From NCBI RefSeq assembly GCF_963678635.1, contig NC_087063.1, positions 29,774,599-29,838,598 of the forward strand: a stretch of 64,000 bases of DNA, given 5' to 3'. The position numbers were made by a program, and so were the translations under genes. This DNA comes from Symsagittifera roscoffensis. Lineage: Eukaryota > Xenacoelomorpha > Acoela > Convolutidae. The notes under the pieces were generated by a model. The model had not been told where the DNA came from. It did not search any database and was given only the letters and a program-made list of their open reading frames with translations. Numbering within the stretch: position 1 is the stretch's first letter; every line of letters begins with the position of its first letter. Shown here piece by piece: positions 42,250 through 53,930 of the stretch.

Positions 42250-45200
42250 GATACATCTTCCTCACTATCACGAAGGGTAGCAAATTCTTCCGTCAGCCCT
42301 CCTGGTTCTCGGGAACTGCTCTGTAACGATTGTAGCTGCACAATCGTTACAGCTCGAAGCGCTCTTGTTCAAACAATGATGACTGTATTTTTTCCGTACG
42401 CTATATCTGTCACACGTCTAATTCTGACTAGCAAAAATTGTCTGTCTGATTTTCGCGTTTATATTTGCTGCGAAAAATGAAATCGTTACGTGTCATGCAA
42501 GCCTAAATCGAAAATTAAAAAATCATAATATTGTCAATCCAAATTGACCCCCTGCGAAATTGTTCAATTTAACGTTTAACACTGCTAATAGTCATAAACT
42601 TTCTTCCAGCCAAACTGCTTCCAATAAAAATTGGTTGATGACATGCAATTTCAGATCATGGTAGGAAGCAATTTTTCCAATCTCATGAATGATTAAATAC
42701 TCTTGAAAGAAACCTACACCATCAAAAAAAAATTGAAAATCTACAAACTGGGCCAGCCCTGTCTCTTCAAAACGAGCATTATCTACAAGATATAACGCTT
42801 TTCGAAGAAAGTAGGTTCAACGAAAAGCAACGCTACTACTAATCGACTCCCAAGTCAAGCACAATTCCCGCGAAAACATTTCTAGATCAAGATACAGACA
42901 ATAGAGACGCCCAAGTATTTAAAAATAATTAACAAATATTTCCAATCTGTTTTCACGCAAAACATTCAATGTGAGAAAACAGATCTTCCCAATAAATTGA
43001 GATATCTGGTTTAAGACGAGAAAGACTGCATATGTCTGCTATGTGGTACCATTTCTGAATAACGTATCGGTTGTCTGGACGTCAGCAAAAGTTGATTAAG
43101 TAATTGTTGACAATGTGCAGCGAAAAGTCGTTTCATGGGTCTCTATGACAAACAGCAGTCACATTTCCTACAAAGACAACTTCTTGAAGCATGAAATCCT
43201 CCCATTGTCTCCCTACTCAGAAATCTACGTTTTCCTACTGTTTGCCAAAATAATAGCTGAAAAAGTCGACATTGTTTGGCGAAGCCATGTGAGCATCTCT
43301 GACGTTGAAAACCCAAGAGCGCAAAACTGACCCGGAATTTTGTCTGCAATCAAATGCGCCTGAAAAAGTTTGACTCAGAGTACTGTTTTCCAGCCTGTCA
43401 TATAGCGAATCGATTCAACGAATATTTTAAATCCGTCCGACATACTGCTTGATCACAATTGCACTAGAAGTCTGTTAAATTGAATTGTGACCCATATCCT
43501 TCAACGCCGAATGCACAACAATTCTAGATGTCTCAATTTCTCTATACAAGTTGAGTTTTGATCAACCATTTTTGCTTTGGTAGAGACGGTTAAAAGCATG
43601 TGAAGCCTTGTTTAGACGCTAGCCAGTTGCTTTAGAAACTCGCTGTATTTTCCGTCGGTTTGTACTTCAGGGCGAATGTTACAGATATGTAATAGCTTGT
43701 CATATACCAGTCCGCCATTTAAGAAAACAATTCGAGTAAAATTTGGGTTAAAGAACGAAAAAAACCTTCTGCGAAGTCTTTCAAACTTGATTGGTCAAAA
43801 CTGATTTTGGATAGAGAAATTAAGCTATCTAAAATTGTTGTGCATTTGTTGTGCAAGGATATGCACAAAATTATAAACGTGAAATTGATCGTTTTCGGCA
43901 TTATGTCCTTCGTAAGTTTATAAAAAATGTTACAAACGACAATTAAATGGTTCTAAGCAAAACAAAAACAATGAAAGATTTAGGAACACAATCCAAGGGT
44001 TCATATAAAACCCAGTGCAAGGATGGTTCAAAACTCATTGTTCTATTTGGAAAACTGAGTTTATTTCAGTCTCCACAGATATTGCAGCCACATAAAATGC
44101 GCCAAGTACACAGATGATTCATTCTAACAGATTTTAAAGCATTCCTTGTAATAATTTAACAGACTTCTAGAGCAATCGTGATCAAGCAGTGTGTCGGATA
44201 TGAAATAATCGTTGAATAGATTCGATGTATGACAGGCTGGGAACCAGTAGTCGGAATCAATTTTTTTCAGGCGCATTTGATTGCAGACAAAATTCTGGGT
44301 CATTTTTGCGCTCTTGTGTTTTCAACGTCAAAGATGCTCACATGACTTCGCTAGTCAATGTCGACTTTTTCAGCTATTATTTTGGGAAACAGTAGGAAAA
44401 TGTAGATTTCTGAGTAGGGAGACAATGGGAGGATTTCATGTTTCAAAAAGTTGTCTTTGTAAGAAATGTGACTGTTGTTTGTCATAGAGACCCCGGAAAC
44501 GACTTTTCGGTGCACATTGTCAACAGTTACTTAATCACCCTTTGCTGGCGTCCAGACAACTGATACATTATTCAGAAATGGTACCACATAGCAGACATAT
44601 GAGTTTTTTCTCGTCTTAAACCAGATATCTCAATTTATGGGGAAGATCTGTTTTCTCACATTGAATGCTTTGCGTGAAAACAAATTGGAAATATTTGTTA
44701 ATTATTTTTAAATACTTGGGCGTCTCTATTGTCTGTTTCTTGATCTAGAAAAGTTTCCGCGGGAATTGTGCTTGAGTTCGTAATCGATTTGTTGTAGCGT
44801 TGGTTTTCGTTGAACCTACTTTCTTCGAAAAGCATTAAATAGTGTATATAATGCTCCGTTTGAAAAGACAGGGTCGGCCCAGTTTCTAGATTATCAATTT
44901 TGATTTTTTTTTGATGGTGTAGTTTTAGGTTTCTTCCAATTGAAGAGCATTATATTACTTGTGAGATTGGAAAAATTGCTTCCTTCCTGGGAGCTAAATC
45001 AGACCTCTTTTGTTGTGATTGATAATGGATCCTGTGTATTTCGTATAACAATCTCACCAACAATCCAGCATCAAGTCGACGTTGCTCAAGCAATTTGATT
45101 GGAAGAGACTTTGAAGACTGTAAATTCATGGCTGGGTCTCAGTCTCCCCAGAAAACGAGGCAAACCTAAAGACAGGGCTACTTGTGAATTCTGTTTTACT

Positions 45201-45650
45201 AAAGTTTTTGTCCAGTAGATAAAGTGATCTTATCGATCTGATGTGACATTTGACCAGAATGACCTGAAAATGCATGTCATCAACGAATTTTTATTGGAAG
45301 CAGTTTGGCTGGAAGATTGTTTTGGACGATTACTAGTGTTAATCCTTAAACTGAAAAAATTCGATGGGGTCAATTTGAATTGACAAAATTATTAATTTTT
45401 AATTTTCGATTTAGGCGTGCATGACACGTAACGATTTTTGATTTCGCAGCAACTAAAAACGCGAAAATCAGACAGACAATTTTCGCAAGTCAGGATTAGA
45501 CGTGTGACATACAGAGCGTACGGGAAGAATTACACTCATCGATATTTGAAGAAGAGCGCTTCAAGCTGTAACGATCGTTACAGAGCAGTTCACGAGAATC
45601 AGGAGGGCTGACGGTAGGATTTGCTAGCCTTCGTGATAGTGTAGTTTTTG
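42250..45650. repeat. Large inverted duplication
   Basis: The arm at 42250-43570 and the arm at 43790-45650 are inverted copies, recognised by TTGTCTGTCTGATTTTCGCG, CAGCCTGTCATA, TTCTTGAAGCATGAAATCCT and CGACATTGTTTGGCG. The second arm is longer because of insertions at about 43862-44146 and 44995-45250. The spacer is about 220 bp. The two arms hold matching 68-codon frames (43143-43349 minus, 44281-44487 plus) that are a by-product of the repeat. The outer ends carry GTAACGATCGTTAC-type palindromes. It may be a fold-back transposon or an inverted duplication of one. Confidence 0.8.
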
Positions 45651-47300
45651 TCTGAGATTTGGTGTCCTTTGTTGAACTGGTTGGACTTTAAAAGAGATTT
45701 TAGCAAGAAATAACAATTTATCAAGTGATGTTCAAGGTTCGCGTTTGTGACATATTGCGGTTGGCTACACCGAAAATGATTAGTGACTTTCCGCCTGTGG
45801 TTTGTATGAATTGCTGGGATAATGATCAGTAACACCAAAAACGTCACCAAACCATCGCTACGTCTAGTGCTGTACCGGAAACGTCTAGTGACCTTCTGCC
45901 TTTTGTTTGTGAGAGTTGCTTTTTCTTATGGTCGGGTCAAGGAACGTGTTACCGATTTAAGGCTAATGACTGGGCTATGCAATTTAACTGGTTTGATTCA
46001 CACAGCTCACTGAGAATTAATTGATCAACTAGGGAGTTTGAGGTAATGGACGGCCATTGTGTAAATTTAAAAAAGATATTTCCGACTCTGTACAAGCAAA
46101 TAGCACTGTAATCAAACTGTTTACTTCTAAGAAAATGAATGTGTTTAGCTAAATTCCAAGGCAAGTGTAATTATTGTTAGACAGAGCACTGTAGAGGCAA
46201 CAGGTTATTTGTAATAGGTCAAAAAAATGACGACATCAGCAATGCGTTCCATCAGCGAGGTTTTTTGATTAGGCAGATGAATTGATACAAATTTTTTAAT
46301 CGTTTAGCATTCGGGAAGGTTCTCCGACGTTGGTACTCGAGTATACTTCTGACGTTGTAAGCTAGGACGTTTAATACCGGAATTAGTCAATTGGCTTTTT
46401 CGACCTCGTTGAGTTTCTTTTTTGACCACCTGGTACCTTACCGCATGAGCAGAGATGTCTCGGACTCGTAGGTCGTTTGGGTTTGTGCCCTCGCTGAAAA
46501 AATGATCTGATGAGAGCAAGGTTTTTCAAATCAGCTTCTTCCTTCGTCAGTTTTCGACTGAGGAAACTCGGCTGGTTGAAGGTGTTCAGCTTCATAGCGA
46601 ATAGTAAAATCATTTCACGTTGTATGCTATGTATGCTTATCAGATTCTCGTCATATCGACCAAGCCTACGACATCTCCTACAACATCATTCACTAGCACT
46701 TAGGTCGGTAGTTTTTATACCTCTACATGATCGTGTTCCTGACGCAACCTAGCTCAATTTTCCTTTGATTCGAGAATTCCTCGTATGCGAATGGCATCGA
46801 TTTCTTTGAATCATTCACAAATTTTTGAGTTGATAAATAGGTTTTTTTTTCTCAGTCAAAACCTTAACATTCGCCCAAAAGCTACATAACGAGGAAAAGT
46901 AAAACTAAAATTTACAACGATTGAACCGTGTCAAGATATGGTTTACGTGCTTTCAACCGTCTCTATCATAGCAAATTTAAAGGGGGTTTTTCGTATGATC
47001 AGTTCAAGGAACGTGTTACCAATCTAAGACTACCGGCTGAGCTATGCAATTTAACTGGCTACATGCAATTTCAGTGGGGGTATGGCTGGGACACATCATC
47101 CCCATATCACGAGAATGCTCCTAAAATAGGCTAATGCATTTTTATTTTTTTACTTTTGTTTTAATTCAGTTCAAGAAAAAACCCAATCTATCAGGTTAAG
47201 ACTTTCTTTACGCCTAGCTCCTCATATCCTGATATGATTAAAACTTTTTGTTAAGAAAACTAAACAAGGGACATGTCAAGATAGCTGAAAATTAATAATA
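45651..47300. other. Repeat-rich interval
   Basis: No gene was recognised. 45880-46010 and 46928-47130 share GGAACGTGTTACC and CTATGCAATTTAACTGG with 52.0-52.2 kb, so this is a dispersed repeat. Minus-strand frames at 46304-46519 and 46383-46613 are basic (Arg/Lys-rich) but match nothing I know. Confidence 0.45.
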
Positions 47301-49760
47301 AAATAGTTGTGCAGCTCAACGACAAAACCCTTAAGCCCAAGCAAATCTAAGTCAGTTCAGTAAATCCTCTAGGAGCTTTAAGAAAGATTTTAATGCAAAT
47401 GTACAGAAACCTAACAAGCAGTTTTTAAAATTAATTAGAAATTTGAAGGGTTCGGACGATGTAAAGTTAGATTTTTAGACACTAACAAGGCTTTTAATCA
47501 GAATAATGATGCCCTTAGTTGGGATGGGTTGCATCCTTCTGATACAGGTGTTGAACTTTTAGTAAAACAATTCAGAGATTCTTTTAATAATTCTTCAATA
47601 ACACCAAATATAAATGATTAACAACCCAACCCAGAATGAATGAATCCTATTAACTATCCAATTTTGATACAAAAACCGCAGATATGCCTCAACTTTTTCA
47701 AAACTTGCAAGGCTTCTCAGAAATTTTGATTTTGTGTGTTTTCTTGTTTTAGACTATGGCGATTGAATTTGAATCTTTTAAACTAATCGGTGATGCTAAA
47801 TATTTAGTTTTGGTTGCTTTGTGCGGCGCTTCCAACCGCTATTTTTCAAATAGACAACTTGCACAAAACGAAAAAAGTTTCTGGGATATTTCAGCTCTCG
47901 AAAAATTGAACGCAAGTCGAACTTCTTGCGAGTAAAGAATAATGTGGAATAATTTATGTTATAATCCAAACAAAAAGATTTTCATCAATTTTTTAGTACA
48001 ATTAACACTCATCATTGACAAGCAGTTTCTGTTTATAACAAGATAACTATAGCTTGATTATAAGAAAAACTATTTGATGCTAACGACAAAATTGAATTTA
48101 TCATAACTCCTTTTTGATTAAAACTTTTCTGACTCAATGATGAGATGCGAGTCAGTGCTTTGGCAAAGACTGATATAGATTACGTCATTAGTGACTATCA
48201 AACATACGAAGAAGCATTTTGTTTTGATACATTTTATAAAACGGACCATGTGGCAAATATTAAATGTGGATAAACTTTAAGAAAACTATTTAAACTTTCA
48301 ACAAAGACAATTTTCCGCTCTTCCTTGGTATCACTAATACCGATGCGCAGACGCACAAAACAAGTTTCCATTGATGATTATATCTTTGAATTCTAATACT
48401 CGTCACCAAGATGCGCCGACCAAAAAAATTATTCCCAATTTTATATCCAAAAATGTGCTGAAAATGGATTGGCCCTCTTCAGAGTGCAAAAAATAAGTTG
48501 AAAAGTAAGCAATAATTGCTTTCAGCTGATTGATATCAAAATACCGAGATTGGTCGGCGTATTTAAAGATAAACAAGAAAAGCATTCGCTAAGTGTCTAC
48601 TCAATTCTAAAAACATTTCAGCAAAAATGAAATTTTATTAACCAGATTCGTGGTTCCTATTCAAGCAGCAGCAGAAATACGGTTATACATAACCAATTCA
48701 ATGAAACCTATGATGTCTGCGTAGACGAGTAAACTTTTTCAATCTGAACTAAAGAAAGCAAATGTCACGCCCTTGTTAAAAAATGATTATTTGGATCCAA
48801 AAAATTATCGCCCTTTTTCAAAAACCTCTGCTTTTTTTATAATCTTTGAAAAAGTTCTTATTACTAAAAGAGCAAAACATACGAACAAACAAAAGAAAAC
48901 AGACTCCAATTCAAATTAGATTTCGCGAAAAGTAATCAACACAAGATGCATTGGTTTACGTTAAAGAAAATATCCGGAGAGAAATAGATTCTAAAAAAAA
49001 TTGTTTATGCAGCTTGGTTGGATCGTTCAAAGGCTTTTGTTTCTTTTTCACATACTACTTAAGATAAACAAATACACTGTATGGGATTTTCAATGGAAGC
49101 AAATGCGTAAGAAAAAATTTCAACAGTGAACGCAGTCAATGGGTGAAGGTGAATTGAATTTTTTCTGACTTTGTTGAAGTAAAAAGAGGTGTGCCACAAG
49201 GTACGGTACTAAGTCCATTGTTGTTCAATACCTATATATAAAACCGATTATCTCTTGAAAGTACTTTGTTGCAATATGCAGACGACTGTATGATATTTGC
49301 ATCATCCCGAACTTCAAACGATTAAATTTGAAAAACAATTAAATTTGAATACATCAAAATCAGAATTAAAATTTTTTGACAAAACATTGATAAACCGAAT
49401 GTAAAAACTGACCGACTTTTTATAAATGATCAATACCTAGCAAAGAAAACTGATTGCAAAATTTTTGGCCGTATTCGTGATTCTAATTTTTCCTTTCAAT
49501 ATAAAATAAAAAAATTCTGCAAAGATTGGCCCAAGGAATTGAATGATAGATATTATTGAACAAAATTTTCGACTTTGTCTGAGATTGCCTTGCTTCATTG
49601 TCCAGTTTTAAGTCATTTGATTATACAGCAGTGTTTTTGGAGCAATTAAATGCAATTTCATTGATATCCTCGGAAAATCATGTGAACACTGGGCTGTGAA
49701 ACGCACATTTTTCAGATCAAATTTTAGATTTTCTGCCAAACTACTGAAAAATAAGTCATT
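47300..49760 (+). pseudogene. CR1/L2-like LINE with SGNH-hydrolase ORF1 end, decayed
   Basis: At about 47471-47620 the frame reads FLDTNKAFNQNND, DGLHPSDTGVELLVKQF and stops. DGLHPS is the catalytic Asp-x-x-His block of the SGNH/GDSL esterase found in ORF1 of some CR1/L2 LINEs. ORF2 follows with breaks: an endonuclease remnant, HAPTKKIIPN, LKKANVTPLLKNDYLDPKNY (palm entry), then at about 49180-49325 GVPQGTVLSPLLFN and LLQYADDCMIFASS, reverse transcriptase blocks with the YADD site intact. Many stops show that it is dead. Confidence 0.75.
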
Positions 49761-51080
49761 TATCGGAATTGAGAAAAATGAATTGAAATGTGTTACTTAT
49801 CTATTTCAGTATCTTATTACAAAAAGCAAGCTTTTACGAATGCATTGAGGCTACCGACAGTGAAATATGGAAAAAATCAACGAACAAAGCAAACAAAATT
49901 TGATCAACTACTGCTCTCCAAAAAAATTTTTTCAACAGACGTCAAAAACATGGAATTCAATGCCCAGTAATTTATGAAACTTTTATATTACCATATTAAT
50001 GTTCGAGAAAAAACTAAAAGAGTATTTTTACAGCTGGAATGAAGTATAATCCTATGTGTAAGCATACAAATACATGGGGTGAATGCCGTTTTCATAAGTC
50101 GATTTACAACTATTTGCTCAGATTGAGAATGTTTTAATACTTTCACGTGGTTAAAATTTTTAGAGTTGTGCAAAAACAATTTTTCTACTGCACATTTTCT
50201 TTCCTAAATTGATGGTTTTTTTGGTATATAATTTCGTCTCATTTTATTCAAACATGAGTAAATAATTTAGTTTCGTACCTAATATTAATTTTCCACTATT
50301 ACTATATTAATGCATTGACTATTCTGTATGGTAATTAAAATGTTTCTTCTTCTCCTTCTTCTGCAATCAGACAAAATTTCCAAAGTTTGCTCCAAAATTT
50401 TCTTAACTCCGCACCAAGTTTTTCAAAGCAAGCTATAAATAGCATCATTTTTTAAATCATTATAGCCTCCTTACTTTTTTCATTTTTCTACATTATAAAA
50501 ATTTAATCTAAATAAGACTTTCTTTTTTGACTTCTAGTGCCAGTTCTCAAAAAGATTTCCTTCTATGAGCTTTTAAACATGTTGGGATCTAGAAACATCC
50601 TGCCAACCATCAAGCTTCCATCATTCTAGATCCCCTCATCCTCTTTGGAATAAGTTTTGAGGTTATTTGTGCGAAAAAAAAACAGGAATTTCTATAGTAA
50701 GTTGGAACATTGGGTTAGTCGTCCTTCTTGAGAGACTACTGAAGTTTCCTCATGTCACCACAAAGCGAACATCTGTAATATTTTAAAGTACTCTACATTC
50801 AAGCCCTCGTAAGCGAATAAAAAACGTTTCCAAAAACACAAATGAAGTTGCATTGCGCATTCAAAATTGCAGCAATATTCAACTCAGAATATAAAAACAA
50901 TCACATTTTTTTATTAAGTACTTTTTTCAGCTGAGTAATCTTTGTTGACCTACTGAGTTTTTTTTTCACACCAAACATTTTGAGTTTTTTCTCTTCCTCT
51001 TTATTTGTGATTTCTCAGCCGTCTTTCTTTTTAAAACTTCGTCGTTTAGAATGTGTAAATTTTCTAACTTCTTCAATTTT
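49761..51080. other. AT-rich interval
   Basis: No gene or clear repeat was identified. The frames at 49788-49970 and 49988-50179 look incidental. The stretch from 50340 has pyrimidine-rich runs such as CTTCTTCTCCTTCTTCTGC. Confidence 0.4.
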
Positions 51081-51720
51081 CTTGCTTCTTGATATTTGGC
51101 TTTTGTAAAAACTTTATGTTTTTATCTTGCAACATTGACTGCGCACTCTCGGGGCACTCTCGCGCACTGTCTTGCAAAATGTCACTAAGCAATTTTTACG
51201 CTGTTGGAGACAGCCGTGCAACATTTTTGCTCCGCAACCTCTGTTTACAACAGAATAAAGGATCCAATGGAAATTCTTGGTTTCTGCATATTGATTTTAA
51301 TCCGTTTTTCTCCCTTCTCTCTTCCGTCACTGTCGGTTGTTTCAATATCTTTTCACTGCGGCTGTTACTGCATTCCGAGATGTAGAGCCTGATATGTTTA
51401 CACATTTGCTCTGTACTATAGTCATACATGTTGGCCCTGAACTATGGCAACAGTCTTTTCCTGGACTTAATTGTTTCAATTCATTCTTAAACATTGTTTC
51501 TAATAGACATAAATCTTCCTGACAGCTTAATTCTTCCGGTTGTTCTTTCCTTGACGCTTCTTGCCTTGTGTTCTCTCCTGTAGTAATCTCCAGCCCTTTA
51601 ACTGCCATCATCACTCCTAATACAATGATCGTTACTGGTTGCCATGAGTCTGGTAGACCCAAAGAAAGCAACTACCCGGATTACCAATCAGTATTAGGTT
51701 AGTTCGCTTCGGTAATCACC
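51080..51720 (-). repeat. Module C, first copy
   Basis: This matches 55855-56450 and 63410-64000 (CATTGACTGCGCACTCTCGG, GGAGACAGCCGTGCAAC, CTCTTCCGTCACTGTCGGTT). On the minus strand the frame at 51342-51671 has SWQPVTIIVLG and LETMFKNELKQLSPGKD, and 51196-51429 has PTVTEERREKNG and DPLFCCKQR. The frames shift between copies. I suspect a transposon ORF1 remnant but do not recognise the family. Confidence 0.55.
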
Positions 51721-51859
51721 ATGTCATACAGAAAATGGCAAGGGAAATTACTGTGTGTTAGCACTAAGCTCCACCTATTGCAACGTTCTGACGCTTTCAC
51801 TAGCAGTTGCCTTTCCAACAAAATACGGTGGTTTTTTTTTCTTTTCATCGGATCCTGTA

Positions 51860-52420
51860 GTATTTTGTATAACCACTCGTATGCAAATGGCATCGAGCTC
51901 TTCGGATCGTCTACAAATTTTTTGGTTGTTTAAAAGTTTTTTTTATTTTCTAAGCCAAAATTATAACAATCGTCCGGAATACACACACCAAAGAAAAGTA
52001 AAACTAAACTTTATAACGATTGGACGGTGTCAAGATATAGTTTACGTGCTTTCAACCGTCTGTTTCATAGCCAATTTAATGCGTTTTTCGCATGATTAGG
52101 ACAAGGAACGTGAACGTGTTACCGATTTAGGAACTACCGGCTGAGTTATGCAGCTTAACTAGTTACGTGCAATTTCAGTGAGGCGCATGGCTGGGTCATA
52201 GCATCCCCATATTACGAGTTTGCTCCTAGAAACAGGGCTAATACATTTTTACCTTCTACTTTTGTTTTCATTTCAGGAAAAAACCCAATGTATCAGATTG
52301 AGACTTTCTTTGAGTTTAGCTCCTCATATCCTGAAAATGAAATTAATTGTTATTTAAATTAATCTCAGGACATGTCCAGTTAGCTTAAAATTAACGATAA
52401 AATAGTTCTGAGGCTCAACA
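51860..52420 (+). repeat. Dispersed repeat leading into LINE sequence
   Basis: It matches 46780-47330: CGTATGCAAATGGCATCGAG, GTGTCAAGATATAGTTTACG, GGCTGGGTCATAGCATCCCC, and then the LINE-like GGAAAAAACCCAATGTATCA, TCCTCATATCCTGA. The same order in both places suggests that this is the 5' part of the LINE with the SGNH hydrolase. Confidence 0.6.
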
Positions 52421-52559
52421 AAAGAGCCGTTCGATTCCTAAATTTGAAATTTTTTGTTGAAAAACGTCTTCCTCAGCCCCAGGAAAAGGAGCCTACTTCA
52501 ATCCAAGCTCTGTAACTATTGTAACAGTACAATTGTTACTTCCCGGAAGGCTTCTTTCC

Positions 52560-52825
52560 TTTCGCAATCACAGCTTCTTCAATCGTGATCTCGTGCCTTT
52601 TTTTCCAACCCGAGCCGAGATTTTTCACCTAATTTGAAGCAAGATTTGAGCGGTTTGAGCGGTTTTTTTAGACAATTACGCTCAAAATCTTGCTTCAAAA
52701 TGAGCGGTTTGAGCGGTTTTTGAACGGTTTATCTAAGAAAACCGCTCAAAAACCGCGCAAGATTTGAACGGTTTTGAGCGGTTTATCTAAAAAAACCGCT
52801 CAAAAGCCGCGCAAGATTTAATAAT
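52560..52825. repeat. AAACCGCTCAAA palindromic array, left block
   Basis: Short units GAGCGGTTT and the complement AAACCGCTC alternate in both orientations, separated by CAAGATTT or AATCTTGC. Adjacent units can pair into short hairpins. The block ends just before the tRNA-Arg-like gene. Confidence 0.85.
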
Positions 52826-52832
52826 AAAAAGT
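52826..52832 (-). terminator. Pol III-type T run after the tRNA-like gene
   Basis: On the minus strand a run of five T lies directly after the tRNA 3' end, as expected for RNA polymerase III termination. Confidence 0.5.
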
Positions 52833-52905
52833 CGACAACGGAGGGATTCGAACTCGCAATCTTCTGATTCGAAGTCAGACGCCTTATCCGTTAGTCTATG
52901 CTGAC
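52833..52905 (-). tRNA. tRNA-Arg(UCG), possibly a pseudogene
   Basis: The 73 nt have the size of a class I tRNA. The anticodon arm TCTGA-CTTCGAA-TCAGA is perfect and shows anticodon TCG. GGATAAGGCG and AGTTCGAATCCC match the usual A and B box regions of animal tRNA-Arg(UCG). A T5 terminator follows. However the acceptor stem has mismatches (GTCAGCA against CGTTGTC), the T stem has two, and the D stem has one. It may be a decayed copy or the head of a SINE. Confidence 0.6.
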
Positions 52906-53044
52906 TTGCTGGAAGCTTAATATTCGCTGTATTTGTTCTACTGAATATGTTCAATGTTTTAGACATACACAACAAATATACTGTCAGGATTTTTATTGTC
53001 AGTCTCTACAAAATAACAAAAATAATCGATTATAAGATCGCCGA

Positions 53045-53280
53045 CCAACCCACCCACCCCCCCCCCACCTCTTACTAGAGTTGATGTCCCCCTTTAGAGT
53101 TGATGTCCCTTACTAGAGTTAGATGTACGTTGAGGGGGGGGGGTACGTTCTACTGGAGGGGGGGTACGTTGGTGGGGGGGTTTGTTGGATGTTGGATACG
53201 TTGAGGGGGTACGTTGGGGGGGGGGGGGGGCACGTTGGCGGGGGGGGGGGGGGTAAGTTGGGGCGGGGGGGAGTCTGGGA
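53045..53280. repeat. G-rich imperfect repeat (poly-G/TACGTTGG)
   Basis: Runs of 5 to 16 G are separated by TACGTT, GTACGTTGG or similar. A C-rich patch (CCACCCCCCCCCCACC) opens the block, so the two sides could pair in part. GTTGATGTCCC appears twice between them. G-quadruplex formation is plausible from the runs. Confidence 0.85.
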
Positions 53281-53535
53281 CCTCGACCCGGGAAGACCGC
53301 TCAAAAACCGCTCAAAAACCGCTCAAATCTTGCTTGAAAAACCGTTCAAAAATCACCGCAAGAAATGAGCGGTTTTTGAGCGGTTTTTTAAGCAAGATTC
53401 GAGCGGTTTGAGCGGTTTTTCCAAAAAAACCGCCCAAACCGCCCAAACCGCTCAAACCGCCCAAATCTTGCTGGAAAACCGCTCAAACCGCTCAAATCTT
53501 GAGCGGTTTTTGAGCGGGATCTCGACCCGGGAAAC
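53281..53535. repeat. AAACCGCTCAAA palindromic array, right block, bracketed by CTCGACCCGGGAA
   Basis: The same AAACCGCTC/GAGCGGTTT units as in the left block lie between two copies of CTCGACCCGGGAA (about 53281 and 53520). The bracketing copies are direct repeats, which could be a target duplication or part of the unit. Open frames here (FGRFERFGRF...) come from the repeat and are not genes. Confidence 0.85.
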
Positions 53536-53930
53536 ATAACTGTCTGTTGTATTAGAGCAAAGAGCAAAATCAAAAGGTTCTAATCGCAAACACTGATAGT
53601 TACGTGTCATGCATATTTGAAAATGTGATCATATTTTTTTCGACCTGTTTTTTTTGCAGAGAACCTTGTTTTCTATTGTAACAACAGCTTCTTCACTGAA
53701 TGAAAATTAGATTGTGTTCTGGTCGAATGGCACATACTCCCAGACAGTGAACTACTACAATAAATTACTATCGAAATAATTTACTATCGAAATGGCGGAA
53801 CGGGTGAAAAAAAACTCGCAATTTTAAACACGTTGCTACTTTGATTGGAATAAAATACTGTCTTTCAGACGAGTTCGATGCAGAAGAATCTGTGAGTAGC
53901 TTAGAGAAATTAAAATATTTTTTTAATCAT
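53536..53930. other. AT-rich interval between arrays and LINE
   Basis: No feature was seen apart from a short direct repeat, AATTTACTATCGAAAT-like, near 53760-53795. Confidence 0.35.

Noticed and set aside
43143-44487. Two matching 68-codon Cys-rich ORFs
   Set aside because: They are the two arms of the inverted duplication read in opposite directions; equality follows from DNA similarity.
46304-46613. Basic minus-strand ORFs
   Set aside because: Arg/Lys-rich but overlapping in two frames with no known motif; the setting is repeat DNA.
51196-51671. Host gene on the minus strand in module C
   Set aside because: Frames differ among the three copies of the module, so it is more likely transposon debris.
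53388-53573. Possible FGRF-type neuropeptide precursor
   Set aside because: The repeated FGRF arises from the AAACCGCTC DNA repeat; there is no signal peptide and no dibasic cleavage pattern.
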